From JAVXAG01 sp040307645 (lineage in GTDB: Bacteria; Bacillota; Clostridia; Peptostreptococcales; Anaerovoracaceae): a DNA stretch of 20,741 nucleotides. Made by a program: the position numbers and the translations under genes. The notes below the pieces were generated by a model. That model did not search any database, had not been told where the DNA came from, and worked only from the letters and a program-made list of their open reading frames with translations. Below are positions 1 to 8,747 of the stretch, piece by piece. Positions within the stretch are counted from its first letter, which is position 1, and the number at the start of each line of letters is the position of its first letter. The stretch spans positions 1 to 20,741 of the forward strand of contig JAWRJF010000087.1 of the NCBI GenBank assembly GCA_040307645.1. The letters run 5' to 3'.

Positions 1-2159
1 TATCTAATATTACTTTTATCTATCCCCATGCCAAAAGCTTTTGTTGACACCAGCAATGGAAATCCATTATTCTTATAATCCTTTTGAACTTTCATTTTGT
101 ATTTATCAAAAACATCCACCTTCATAACTGGAGTACTAGCATTTTTTAAACCCATACCAAATATATGTGTCATTGGCACCTCTCCACAATACCATTTAGC
201 ATCTACTTTAAATTTAGTTGATATTTCATTTGCAAGTTTATAACATCCAAATTTACCATTTTTAAATAATGTAAAAATTAATCCTGATTTGGTAGCATCC
301 CCAAATATATTGTGCTTATTATTTAATTCCGAAAGTAAATCATATAAGATTCGTTTTTTATCTTCTTGGTTTTCACTTATATCTTTTCTAACATAGAATT
401 TTAATTCAGGCCTAGTAAATGATGTTAAAGTTTTAATATTTCTTGGTTCTATATTAAATTCTACTTTTAGGTCTTCTAAAACAAAAGATGATGCTGTTGC
501 TGTTAAACCTAAAAACCATGCAGAAGGACAATAATTTCTTATAGTTTTTACAAGATTTAGATAAGATGTTCTAAAATCATGCCCCCACTCTGACAAACAA
601 TGTACTTCATCTATAACTGCCAAAGCTATAGTCTGTTCCTTATTTAATTGAACTAAGTAATCCCTAAATTCCTGAACTTGGAATCTTTCGGGAGAAATCC
701 AAATAAAAAAATATTTTCCTTCCGCGAACTCTTGTCCAATTAGAGATTTTGTTTCAGCATTTTGATCACTACTAATATAATTGGTATGAGAAATATATGC
801 TCTGTCTAAATTATCCTTTTGGTCATACATTAAAGATTTTATAGGGCATACAATGAAACTAACACAAGGTTGTAATAAAGCTGTCAGTTGATAGCATAAA
901 GACTTACCACTACCCGTAGGTAATAGTCCTATAGTATCATTGCACGTTAACGCATTAATAATAATTGGTAGTTGTCCATCATTAAATTCATCAAATCCAA
1001 AAATATTTTTTAAAAGAAATTTTAATACAGGGATATCACTATCTTTTCCATCATTAACAATTTCATATTTAATTGGATCTGCAGTACTTACATTAAAATA
1101 ATTAGCTCTATCATAATAATCAGTTCTTATATATATAACTTCTCGGTTATTTTTGTTTTCATCTGTCCATCTTCTAAGTAAACTGAAATCAACATTTATA
1201 TCTTTTGAATTGAATACAAATTCACTTTCACTATTGCAATAAGAAATATTTATTTTCGGATTATAATATGGTATTTTTTTTAATTTACATAAGTTTTTTA
1301 ACCACAGTAATAAATCTTCAATAGCTAGTTTTGCGAATCCGCTTACTTCTCTACTCAGTATATTAAAATTCCAAACCTTATCTGTGATATTAATAATTCC
1401 CTTTTCTAGAAGAGATAAAATTAATGTCTGAAATCTGATTGTTGCCGTAGCCATTAATGCCTTTTTATTATATTCGCTTGAGTAACTAGGATTTTCATAT
1501 TGTTCTTTATAATAATTCAAAACCTTATGAAATTGGTTTAATCTATCCTTAATTTCTTCAATCTTTTTTAAAAAAAGCTGATTTTTCTTGTATAGGTCTA
1601 AGGTGTCTATTCTTATTACATTAACGCCGTATTTGCTTAGAAACTCATCTCTATATTTATCATTGATTCGTGTTACATCATCGTTCTTATGTTGTTGTCC
1701 ATCTATTTCAATGACCATTTTAGCTTGCGGAAGATAAAAATCAACCTGCTGCTTTGCGAATTTTTTATTATATTCTTCAATAATGTCCGTAAAATATACT
1801 TCCGGAATTATTAGTTGTTGGATAAATTGATATTCTTTTAAGTAGATAGGAATATCTTTTTCAAAGAAATCCCTTGCGGGGTATTTATTTTCTAAATCAT
1901 TTCCCTTTATAGTTGTTTCCCATTTAGGCATTTGACGATCTATTAAAACAAGTCTTTTATTAAATTCTTTTAATAAGTGTAAATCCCCAATTTCTTTTTG
2001 CAAAAAATGCGACATAATAGTAGGGCAACCTCTATGTAGAATATTTCTCAGTACACAGAATATAGGATAGTATTGATTGTTTATCTGCTTCTCCCCACTT
2101 ATATTTTGTATTACAAAGTTATGGTTTGTATACACATAATTAGCACTATATGTTTCCAC
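1..2159 (-). CDS. RecQ-type DNA helicase with N-terminal DUF559/Vsr-like nuclease domain (3' end outside window)
   Basis: The first 719 residues are visible; the C-terminus lies beyond position 1. The start is the GTG at 2159, placed by AGGAAGG seven bases upstream. Residues about 125-175 carry a PD-(D/E)XK-like core: VDFYLP (D140), then VIEIDGQQH (E151, D153) and a D..R...L...G..VIRI run, as in DUF559/Vsr-type nucleases. After a roughly 200-residue linker a RecQ helicase core follows: a motif-0-like FDEFNDGQ, Walker A PTGSGKS with K419, DEVH box 517-520 in AVIDEVHCLSEWGHDFR, motif III LTATAS and motif V VSTKAFGMGIDKSNIR at 704-719. It should be an ATP-dependent 3'-5' DNA helicase coupled to DNA cleavage. 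The RecQ zinc and HRDC regions cannot be judged. The gene is much more AT-rich than its neighbour. A defence role is plausible but inferred; the motif calls themselves are strong. Confidence 0.88.
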   Translation of the reverse strand, partial: METYSANYVYTNHNFVIQNISGEKQINNQYYPIFCVLRNILHRGCPTIMSHFLQKEIGDLHLLKEFNKRLVLIDRQMPKWETTIKGNDLENKYPARDFFEKDIPIYLKEYQFIQQLIIPEVYFTDIIEEYNKKFAKQQVDFYLPQAKMVIEIDGQQHKNDDVTRINDKYRDEFLSKYGVNVIRIDTLDLYKKNQLFLKKIEEIKDRLNQFHKVLNYYKEQYENPSYSSEYNKKALMATATIRFQTLILSLLEKGIINITDKVWNFNILSREVSGFAKLAIEDLLLWLKNLCKLKKIPYYNPKINISYCNSESEFVFNSKDINVDFSLLRRWTDENKNNREVIYIRTDYYDRANYFNVSTADPIKYEIVNDGKDSDIPVLKFLLKNIFGFDEFNDGQLPIIINALTCNDTIGLLPTGSGKSLCYQLTALLQPCVSFIVCPIKSLMYDQKDNLDRAYISHTNYISSDQNAETKSLIGQEFAEGKYFFIWISPERFQVQEFRDYLVQLNKEQTIALAVIDEVHCLSEWGHDFRTSYLNLVKTIRNYCPSAWFLGLTATASSFVLEDLKVEFNIEPRNIKTLTSFTRPELKFYVRKDISENQEDKKRILYDLLSELNNKHNIFGDATKSGLIFTLFKNGKFGCYKLANEISTKFKVDAKWYCGEVPMTHIFGMGLKNASTPVMKVDVFDKYKMKVQKDYKNNGFPLLVSTKAFGMGIDKSNIR

Positions 2160-2253
2160 TATTTTACCTTCCTAGATTTTTGTTTTAAATATATTATATG
2201 ATTCTTATCTATTTAACTTGAAATTTTAAATATTTAGTTTTATTTACTTCCTT

Positions 2254-2284
2254 ATTATACCATAATTAATTATATAAGTGTCTA
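2254..2284 (-). promoter_or_regulatory. Putative promoter of the nuclease-helicase gene
   Basis: On the minus strand a TATAAT (2254-2259) preceded by TGG forms an extended -10 box. A TAGACA lies 19 bases further upstream, a slightly long spacer. The leader to the GTG start would be about 90 bases. Confidence 0.5.
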
Positions 2285-2321
2285 TTATTACTCTTATATA
2301 ATTTTGTATAATAAAAAGAAA

Positions 2322-2366
2322 CAAAAAACCCTTGAAAATAGCCTAAACAATCCATTCTCAAGGGTT
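2322..2366 (-). terminator. Rho-independent terminator of the lipoprotein gene
   Basis: AACCCTTGA (2327-2335) pairs perfectly with TCAAGGGTT (2358-2366), leaving a 22-base loop. On the minus strand the stem runs straight into TTTTGTTT. It lies about 25 bases after the lipoprotein stop codon. Confidence 0.8.
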
Positions 2367-2389
2367 AATACATATTTTTTCATGTGTCC

Positions 2390-3979
2390 TTAATCAACTT
2401 TATAGCCGTCATAATAAATTTTAATTGTACCATTTTTACCTTTTATAACGAAAGTACCAGAAACATGCACTGTACCGTTTTTAGAATTAAACACAAATGT
2501 TGATGTTGCAGAGGCGTTCTCACTTTCAACACTGTGGGTTGCAGTCCCCGTAGACTGATTATAATTATAAACCGTACCGTCTTCAACAAGCTGACCCTTT
2601 TTATTTTTGGTAAAAGTCGCCGGGGTTTCATCTGTCTCACCATCTTCATCTGTAATCACAATCTCATAATTCCCTACAATATCATCTATAGAAAGTCCTT
2701 CGGTTGTAGCCGGAGGTATTACCGACGGTTCTTCATCGGAATCCAAGAACATCTCATAGAGAAGATTTCTCAGGTTCTCTATAATCTGATTTAGTTCCTC
2801 CTCGGTAAAAGTATATTCTTCCTCCATTTCCTCAACCAGCTCAGCGGCAGTTTTAGGGTCACCGTCCTCTGGAACAGGCAGACCTGCATCCTTAAGTTCT
2901 TTTGACACTTCGTCAGGTGTTTTTCCCTCAGTACTGATTTCTTTCATAGTCACGTTGGTTTCGCCATCGCCATCCACCGTAATAAGCCCGCCAAGTATCT
3001 TGCCATCACTGACAAAATCCAGAACGCTGTCACCCATGTATGAGAGTTTATCTATGGTCCCCATCTTCTCCGAAAGCTTCCCGGTAAATTTTAGCGCACC
3101 GCCACCGATCACGTTGACCCCTCCGGCAACAGAGGAAACAGGACCTATTATATCCTTTAAGTCGTTTGCAGCCATCGTTACCTTATTGTCTTCGCCCAAA
3201 ATAATGGTGCTGCCAGTGGCAGCAATGTCCACAATGGTGTCAACACCGCCTATCACCAGACCCCCAGCCTCTAAAATACCGTTTGCAACTCCTCCTCCGG
3301 CTATTACACCACCAATATACAGTCCCGTTTTACATGCGGTCTTTGTCGCCATCGCCGCATTTTCATACTTCTGAATCATATCAGCCTCATCGTTATAGGC
3401 TGCTCCCTCCAAAATGGCCTGAGCCATTTTAAGCTGAGCAAATGCGTTTTTTGCGTCTGTTCCCAAGTTCTCAGAAAGCTGTTTGATTTTTTTACCCGAA
3501 GGATAAGCATCATACTTTGAGGTCAAATCCTTGGCCCATTTCATGGCTGCGTTTTCCTCTGCAGCATAAACCTCCGTGGCAAACAACTCAAACACTGAGA
3601 TGCCATGCTTAGTATAAGCCATAGCCGCCGACTTCGTAGATGCGGAGCTGCCCAAACCCAGAGCCAGATCTGCTAATTCTACCGTTTTCACGCTGACCAG
3701 TTTACAAAGCCGCCATGCCTCTAGGGCATCATCCGTCATGGTTTTCAGTTCTTTAAGGCTGCCTTTTTTATGGTCATACTCGATCAGTGTGTCAGTTTTT
3801 AAACGGGCAATAATATACTGCCGGATCGCCATAGCGCCCACTTGTTCCATAACAGCCCTTTCCTCGCTTACCATTGGAAGGGAGACCTTAGGACTTTCTT
3901 CTTCGCTTTCACCGCCGCATCCGGCAAAGCCGGTCAAGATTAGCAAAACCACAAGTGAAATGAATAATATCTTTTTCAT
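2390..3979 (-). CDS. Secreted lipoprotein with glycine-rich central segment and C-terminal beta domain
   Basis: The start is the ATG at 3979: AGGAGG lies eight bases upstream and a lipoprotein signal begins there, whereas a start 57 bases further out would put a charged stretch before it. The product is 529 residues. MKKILFIS, a hydrophobic core and FAGC (Cys21) form the signal peptide and lipobox, followed by an acidic tether. Residues about 35-210 look helical. About 215-270 is glycine-rich and hydrophobic (IGGVIAGGGVANG and similar), as in membrane-active or glycine-zipper segments. A Glu-rich stretch near residue 400 leads to a roughly 100-residue C-terminal domain rich in Thr, Gly and aromatic residues with alternating pattern, probably beta-sheet. 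The body of the gene is GC-richer than its flanks. I do not recognise a named family. It forms its own transcription unit next to a membrane-bound LuxR regulator, which may control it (inference). Confidence 0.85.
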   Translation of the reverse strand: MKKILFISLVVLLILTGFAGCGGESEEESPKVSLPMVSEERAVMEQVGAMAIRQYIIARLKTDTLIEYDHKKGSLKELKTMTDDALEAWRLCKLVSVKTVELADLALGLGSSASTKSAAMAYTKHGISVFELFATEVYAAEENAAMKWAKDLTSKYDAYPSGKKIKQLSENLGTDAKNAFAQLKMAQAILEGAAYNDEADMIQKYENAAMATKTACKTGLYIGGVIAGGGVANGILEAGGLVIGGVDTIVDIAATGSTIILGEDNKVTMAANDLKDIIGPVSSVAGGVNVIGGGALKFTGKLSEKMGTIDKLSYMGDSVLDFVSDGKILGGLITVDGDGETNVTMKEISTEGKTPDEVSKELKDAGLPVPEDGDPKTAAELVEEMEEEYTFTEEELNQIIENLRNLLYEMFLDSDEEPSVIPPATTEGLSIDDIVGNYEIVITDEDGETDETPATFTKNKKGQLVEDGTVYNYNQSTGTATHSVESENASATSTFVFNSKNGTVHVSGTFVIKGKNGTIKIYYDGYKVD

Positions 3980-4076
3980 GTTAAACTCCTCCTTATCTTT
4001 ACCAATCAGATGTTTCTGTCTACACTCCGGTTTCACACCTTACCCATCACTTCCTTACATCACTTTCGTTACAATA

Positions 4077-4105
4077 ATGATAGAGTAAATTACTTCGTGT
4101 GTCAT
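4077..4105 (-). promoter_or_regulatory. Putative promoter of the lipoprotein gene
   Basis: ATGACA (4100-4105) and TATCAT (4077-4082) on the minus strand are separated by exactly 17 bases. They sit just beyond the terminator of the regulator gene, leaving a leader of about 95 bases. Confidence 0.5.
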
Positions 4106-4126
4106 GACCCTAAAGGATTATTTTAC

Positions 4127-4158
4127 AAAAAACCCCCTAATCCTTTAGGATTAGGGGG
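4127..4158 (-). terminator. Strong terminator of the LuxR-family regulator gene
   Basis: CCCCCTAATCCT (4133-4144) and AGGATTAGGGGG (4147-4158) form a perfect 12-bp stem with a two-base gap at the tip. A run of six T follows on the minus strand. It begins about 30 bases after the stop codon at 4188. Confidence 0.9.
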
Positions 4159-4187
4159 AGGTTAAATGCTATATTTTATGTTTTTCT

Positions 4188-5597
4188 CTATGCCTCTGTT
4201 TGATTTTTAAGTAAGGTGCTAATAAGCTCTGCACGTCCTCCCACATCGTATTTTGCATAGATATTGCGGGCATGAACCTTGACTGTGTTTTCACTGATAA
4301 ACAATACCCCGGCAATTTCCTTGTTAGATTTTCCCGATAATATCAGCTGGAGCACCTGATTTTCTCTTTCTGTCAATGGATCAAGCATCTTTGTATGTTT
4401 GATGATAGTGCTCTGTTGTTTTTCGCTCATGGCTGAATATGCGGACAGATATGCATGACTTTTCAAGAGCATGAGAAGCTGCCTATTTAAGAGTGGAAGA
4501 ATAACAAGAGTAACACATACGACAGAAAGAGCAATTACTGCCACCTCTGCGCTGGGCAATGCTATAGATGTCACTGTAATACCCAAAACATTGCCACACA
4601 GTACTCCGAACACATTAGCAGAAAGACCAATGCCAAATATTTTGACAGGATTTTGGGAATAGTCTAGCATTTCTCCAATAATACTCCACCAGAAGAGATC
4701 GAAGATACCGCAAGCTCCTAGCATAAGTGTGTCAATCACAAGATATTCCACGGTGCCTCGGCCTAAAAGCATGAAGCAAATAAAAGCACCCATAATCATG
4801 GCCATACCCACGTAAATCATTCCGGAACGCTTTGCTTTGGGCGAGAGATTTCTCATAACCACAAGGGCAACGATATATGGCACTGCCCAATACCAGCTAA
4901 CAAGTCCGGTCAAGTGCTCAAAGGCCGGATTTATGACCTGATACATCAGCCCAGAATTAACTGTAATGACTGCTATAAATAAAAACAGTATCATAAGTGG
5001 TTTTTTTAAATCTCCCGTTAGGATTATTCCACTTTTATGGTTTCCTCCGGTAGCATTAATCCCCGGCAATTGCCATGTGAACGCTACCCCGATTAGAAGG
5101 CAGAGCATAGACAGTATAAGTCCCATAAAATGAGATGTGTTCATTGCTAATACATTAATGGCAATCATAATGATGTTTGATGTGATAAGTACATCGGCAC
5201 AAGATTTTATGCGCTGGTTTTTAGGTGTGAAGGCTTTCAGATAATAGCCCCATGAAGCAACGACACAACCCCCAGTAAAGCCTGCTATAACCAAACCTGC
5301 TAGCCACATCACCGATGGTGCAAAGAAGAACGGCACTGTTGCAAGCAGACAAATCGCCATCCCGATAACCATAGCCAGCTTTGCCATTCGCAGCGTTTTA
5401 ATAAAAAAACCACAAGAGAACAATCCCGCAAAATGCGCTACAATGGCAACAAGTATGTAGGCTTCACTCTCCTTGCCAAAGTAATCCATCAAACTATAAA
5501 GTACCTGTCCCTCAAATACAAAGGAGAGTAAATAAGCAAACAGGAAGGAGAATGCAACCACAGAAATTATTCTATTGTCTTTATGAATTTTTATCAC
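4188..5597 (-). CDS. LuxR-family transcriptional regulator with MFS-like 12-segment membrane sensor domain
   Basis: The gene starts with GTG at 5597 behind AGAGGTG. The 469-residue product has about twelve hydrophobic segments over residues 10-375, arranged as two sets of six as in MFS transporters. A cytosolic linker then leads to a C-terminal LuxR/GerE helix-turn-helix, residues 408-465. The signature LTERENQVLQLILSGKSNKE, then ISENTVKVHARNIYAKY, contains the usual DNA-contacting residues. There is no receiver or autoinducer domain, so the membrane part is presumably the sensor, binding a ligand rather than transporting it (inference). Such fusions occur in anaerobic Actinobacteria and Clostridia, usually beside the genes they control. 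The downstream partner here is the lipoprotein gene, on its own promoter. Confidence in the architecture is high; the ligand is unknown. Confidence 0.9.
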   Translation of the reverse strand: MIKIHKDNRIISVVAFSFLFAYLLSFVFEGQVLYSLMDYFGKESEAYILVAIVAHFAGLFSCGFFIKTLRMAKLAMVIGMAICLLATVPFFFAPSVMWLAGLVIAGFTGGCVVASWGYYLKAFTPKNQRIKSCADVLITSNIIMIAINVLAMNTSHFMGLILSMLCLLIGVAFTWQLPGINATGGNHKSGIILTGDLKKPLMILFLFIAVITVNSGLMYQVINPAFEHLTGLVSWYWAVPYIVALVVMRNLSPKAKRSGMIYVGMAMIMGAFICFMLLGRGTVEYLVIDTLMLGACGIFDLFWWSIIGEMLDYSQNPVKIFGIGLSANVFGVLCGNVLGITVTSIALPSAEVAVIALSVVCVTLVILPLLNRQLLMLLKSHAYLSAYSAMSEKQQSTIIKHTKMLDPLTERENQVLQLILSGKSNKEIAGVLFISENTVKVHARNIYAKYDVGGRAELISTLLKNQTEA

Positions 5598-5623
5598 TTT
5601 TGCACCTCTTTAATTTTTTGTTT

Positions 5624-5653
5624 ATTATATCATATGATTATATTGTACAACAA
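5624..5653 (-). promoter_or_regulatory. Putative promoter of the LuxR-family regulator
   Basis: TTGTTG (5648-5653) and TATAAT (5624-5629) on the minus strand, spacer 18, end 26 bases before the GTG start. A second TATAAT-like run overlaps the spacer. Confidence 0.6.
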
Positions 5654-5778
5654 CTTTTACTAATTTCCCAACAGATAATATTTAATTAGACTTTATTTTA
5701 CTTCATCACATATATTGTCGCCTACCGTTATCTACTTTTTTAATAAATTGTATGTTACCAACATTTGACACAAAGCCC

Positions 5779-5813
5779 AAAAGTGCCTGAAGTCTAAAAC
5801 CCCAGGCACTTTT
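5779..5813 (-). terminator. Terminator at the end of the nhaC operon
   Basis: AAAAGTGCCTG (5779-5789) pairs perfectly with CAGGCACTTTT (5803-5813). The A and T runs are inside the stem, so it could work in both directions. It lies 25 bases after the stop of the small membrane protein. Confidence 0.75.
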
Positions 5814-5837
5814 AAAATTATAGAATTTGATTATTTA

Positions 5838-6251
5838 CTATTTATGATTCACTTCTGCGATATAAATCTTTGAATTCATTCTGCCTGCAAGCTCTATTGC
5901 TTGGTCGGCATCATCCACTGATAAAATAAACCTTCTAGATACCACATCCTTACCAATATGCAGTTCCACATTAGGTCTGGATTTGATTGAATCTGTATGA
6001 ATCGTGTTTATTTCATTCCAGTCCCACATATTATGAAACTGGATTCCACAGACAGTGTACAGAATATCCACTCCTTCTTCTGAAATTACATGTTTTCTGT
6101 CAGAAAAAGTGGCAAGAATCATGATAATTCCAAATGGAAGATAAAACCAATTACGATTTACAGCTGCGTCATAAAAAACATATGCTCCAAATATGATAAC
6201 TGCCACCTTTACCCACAGTTTTCGTTCCGGCATGATTCCGTAATATTCCAT
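5838..6251 (-). CDS. Small two-TM membrane protein (hypothetical)
   Basis: This 137-residue protein starts at an ATG behind AGAGGAG. Residues about 12-28 and 34-49 are two adjacent hydrophobic segments separated by a short polar turn. The remaining 85 residues read as a soluble domain with alternating beta pattern (HVISEEGVDILYTVCGIQF, NVELHIGKDVV, RRFILSV) ending in a helix. This is the general layout of YcxB-like or bacterial PH-like membrane proteins, but I cannot assign it to one. The gene follows nhaC by 33 bases on the same strand with no terminator between, so the two are probably co-transcribed. A role accessory to ion transport is only suggested by position. Confidence 0.75.
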   Translation of the reverse strand: MEYYGIMPERKLWVKVAVIIFGAYVFYDAAVNRNWFYLPFGIIMILATFSDRKHVISEEGVDILYTVCGIQFHNMWDWNEINTIHTDSIKSRPNVELHIGKDVVSRRFILSVDDADQAIELAGRMNSKIYIAEVNHK

Positions 6252-6284
6252 AGTATCTCCTCTCTTCTATTAACTAGACTTGTT

Positions 6285-7805
6285 TTATAAGCTCTTATAT
6301 ATTCCAGCAGCTCTTTTTTCTGCAAGAGCCTTCATAGCCTTTTCATGTGCCTCTTCAGGTGCACCAGCAGGTCCATGACCCTTCTTTAACTTACCAAACA
6401 AATTAGTTCTTGATCCATCAGCAAATAATATATTTCCGCCCCAGCTTGCAGTAACAATAGCATAGATAGGGTTGATAATGTTCATGAAGGTATATGGTAA
6501 ATATGATAGTGTTGGAACTCCAAGTACCGCTGAGTGGTATGCACCGCAAGATGACCAAGGGATAAGTGGTGACCATAAAGTACCACCGTCTTCAAGTGAT
6601 CTTGACAACATATCCCTACCAAGACCCATTTCATCAAAGTTTTCCTTATACATTGTTGAAGGAATAATTAATCCTAAGTACTGGTCACACATAGTAGTGA
6701 TACAGAACATTGAAGTAAGAATTGTAACAACAACTAACTGGAATGGAGTCTTTACCTTCTTGATAAGTCCACCAAGAAGTGATTCTACTGCACCAATCTT
6801 CTGAAGTATACCACCAAAAGCAACAGCTACTATTACAAGATTGTTTGTCCAAAGCATACTATCCATACCGCCTCTATTTACAAGCTTTGTAAACAGTTCG
6901 TTTGTTGATTCAGCTTCATATCCATAGTGTAACATTGTGATACTGTCAGAGATTCCAGCTCCCTGGAAAATCATAGCAAATCCACATCCAACCAAGGCAA
7001 GAAGCACAACGGAAGGAATAGCTGGCATCTTTATTACTGCTACTACTATAATTAGTAGAATAGGTATAAGAAGAATTGGACTCATATATGTATAATGATC
7101 AACAATTGCAGCTGATAACTCATTTGCAAGAGTAGGGTCATAGTTCTTAACCTCTGAAAGTGAGAAAAATGCATATATACATGTTGCAATAACTAAACTT
7201 GGGAAAGTTGTAGTTACCATAGCTGCTACGTGGTCAAAAAGTCCAGTCTGTGCAGAACCAGCAGCCAAATTTGTTGAGTCTGAAAGTGGTGAGAATTTAT
7301 CGCCACAACATGCTCCTGAAAGAACAGCACCTGCAATAAGCGCTGGATTTAGTCCCATTGTTGTACCTATAGCCATAAATGCAATACCAAGAGTTGCTGA
7401 TACTGTCCATGCTGACCCAAGTGCAATACCTACAGCTGCACAAAGGATTGTTACAAATGGAAGGAATACAGCCGGCGTAAGTAGCTTCAATCCATAATAA
7501 ACTACCGCCGGAATAGTTCCACATGCAGTAAATGAACCAATCAGACATCCCACAAGAAGAATGATAATTATTGCTTCAAGTGACTGATTAACAGCTTCAA
7601 GACCTGCAGCAAGCATTTCCTTGTAATTGTAACCGCACAGTTTTCCAATAATCATAGCAACTCCACATGCAAGAGTTACAGGAATATGAGGATCTTGTCC
7701 CCAATCTAGTACATAGTTTGTAATCATTATAGTCAGAAGGAAAACAATTGGAATAAGAGCTTCCACTTTGTTAGGCAATCTGACTTTTTTAGTTTTGTCG
7801 CTCAT
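6285..7805 (-). CDS. nhaC: Na+/H+ antiporter, NhaC family
   Basis: The product is a 506-residue integral membrane protein with about twelve hydrophobic segments. The start is the ATG at 7805 behind CGGAGGTG. It carries the NhaC-type signature CCGDKFSPLSDSTNLA at residues 167-181, with polar residues buried in the membrane, and a second-half segment with TMCDQYLGLIIPS and WSPLIPWSSCGAY. NhaC proteins exchange cytoplasmic Na+ for protons and support growth at high pH or salt; some relatives exchange organic acids instead, so the exact substrate is uncertain. Upstream lies a two-component system in the same orientation with a 120-base gap containing direct repeats. Downstream a small membrane protein follows closely. 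Confidence 0.93.
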   Translation of the reverse strand: MSDKTKKVRLPNKVEALIPIVFLLTIMITNYVLDWGQDPHIPVTLACGVAMIIGKLCGYNYKEMLAAGLEAVNQSLEAIIIILLVGCLIGSFTACGTIPAVVYYGLKLLTPAVFLPFVTILCAAVGIALGSAWTVSATLGIAFMAIGTTMGLNPALIAGAVLSGACCGDKFSPLSDSTNLAAGSAQTGLFDHVAAMVTTTFPSLVIATCIYAFFSLSEVKNYDPTLANELSAAIVDHYTYMSPILLIPILLIIVVAVIKMPAIPSVVLLALVGCGFAMIFQGAGISDSITMLHYGYEAESTNELFTKLVNRGGMDSMLWTNNLVIVAVAFGGILQKIGAVESLLGGLIKKVKTPFQLVVVTILTSMFCITTMCDQYLGLIIPSTMYKENFDEMGLGRDMLSRSLEDGGTLWSPLIPWSSCGAYHSAVLGVPTLSYLPYTFMNIINPIYAIVTASWGGNILFADGSRTNLFGKLKKGHGPAGAPEEAHEKAMKALAEKRAAGIYKSL

Positions 7806-7866
7806 AAAAGCACCTCCGATAATATTATGATTTGTATAATTACAACTGCATCATAACAGGCTCTCC

Positions 7867-7902
7867 GTCAAGGAAGTGTCAATAAATACGAAAATTCGAC
7901 AA
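7867..7902 (-). promoter_or_regulatory. Direct repeats upstream of nhaC, possible response-regulator site and promoter
   Basis: On the minus strand TTGAC occurs at 7882-7878 and again 11 bases later at 7871-7867; a TTGTC variant lies 20 bases before the first. An 11-bp period (one helical turn) is typical of OmpR- and SARP-type binding sites. The first copy reads TTGACA and could serve as a -35 box, but no good -10 box lies 17 bases on; TATGAT occurs at a 21-base spacing. An activator-dependent promoter would look like this. Confidence 0.4.
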
Positions 7903-7925
7903 ATTATTTATATTTTTTAAAATAT

Positions 7926-8747
7926 TTACTTTATATATTTTTCCATTTCGATGAGAGCATTAACCTCTTCAGCCCAGGAGTACTGTGCCATATACTCTCC
8001 GTGGTAAAGCTTTCTGCCTTCTACGCTGTTTTCTACCCATTTAAAGTAGTCACACTGGATACATTCTAAGTGGGCAAGTCCGATCTCACCTCTTCCACTA
8101 TATATTATTTCTCCACAACCTAGCTTGTTTAAAACATCCTGCAAGTCTTTTTTCAGCATTCTATAGTATGAATCATGTCCATCTTCTTCCCAAAGCGTTG
8201 CAATTACTTCCTTTGTAGTGCATCTTGTGCCTTTTCTGTGAACTAGATATGCTAAAAGTTCCTTTGTCTTATCAAATTTAAATTTTACAGGTTTTCCATC
8301 TACAAGTATCTCAAAATTTCCAAAGCAAGTTATCTTTATCCTCTTTTTCTCTCTTCCCACTTGATTATCCTGATTTGAATACCTAAGATTTTCAAGTGCA
8401 TGACGTATCTGCTCCACATTTGCAGGCTTCATGATATAGTCGCTAGCATCCAGTCTGAATGCCTCCCCCATATGATCCGAATAACCAGTCACAAATATAA
8501 AGTTGGTCTTAGGATAAATATTCTTAAGCTTGTTAGCAAACTCTATGCCATTTAATCCCGGCATTTGTATATCAATAAAGCATACATGAAACTGCTGCTC
8601 CATGGCAAGCTCCAGTGACTGAATAGGATTGTTTGCAGTTACAACCTCTACTTTTTCATCAACTTCACATATTAATGCCGCAATGTACTCTGCTGCAATT
8701 ATCTCATCGTCCAATACTAAGTATTTCACGTCGTTCACCACTTTCAT
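7926..8747 (-). CDS. Response regulator with SARP-like winged-helix output domain
   Basis: The 273-residue protein begins with a CheY-type receiver (residues 7-120): acidic pair D13-D14, phosphoacceptor D59 in CFIDIQMPG, T87 in FVTGYSD and K107 in DYIMKPA. Residues about 132-215 resemble the OmpR-like winged helix of SARP/AfsR-type activators (ITCFGNFEILVDGKPVKF, then KTKELLAYLVHRKG and KEVIATLW). The rest resembles a short BTAD remnant. The gene overlaps the kinase by 44 bases. A GTG at 8729, giving the usual MKYLVLDDE beginning, is an alternative start preceded by GGTGA. It should bind DNA after phosphorylation by the kinase; nhaC next door is the obvious target (inference). Confidence 0.88.
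   Translation of the reverse strand: MKVVNDVKYLVLDDEIIAAEYIAALICEVDEKVEVVTANNPIQSLELAMEQQFHVCFIDIQMPGLNGIEFANKLKNIYPKTNFIFVTGYSDHMGEAFRLDASDYIMKPANVEQIRHALENLRYSNQDNQVGREKKRIKITCFGNFEILVDGKPVKFKFDKTKELLAYLVHRKGTRCTTKEVIATLWEEDGHDSYYRMLKKDLQDVLNKLGCGEIIYSGRGEIGLAHLECIQCDYFKWVENSVEGRKLYHGEYMAQYSWAEEVNALIEMEKYIK

Noticed and set aside
2955..3374. Plus-strand frame of 139 codons opposite the lipoprotein gene
   Set aside because: The Pro/Ser-rich reading is a shadow of the lipoprotein gene, without its own ribosome site.
7806..7925. Sodium or other riboswitch upstream of nhaC
   Set aside because: The 120-base gap is AT-rich with no extended stem set; short direct repeats are the only structure.
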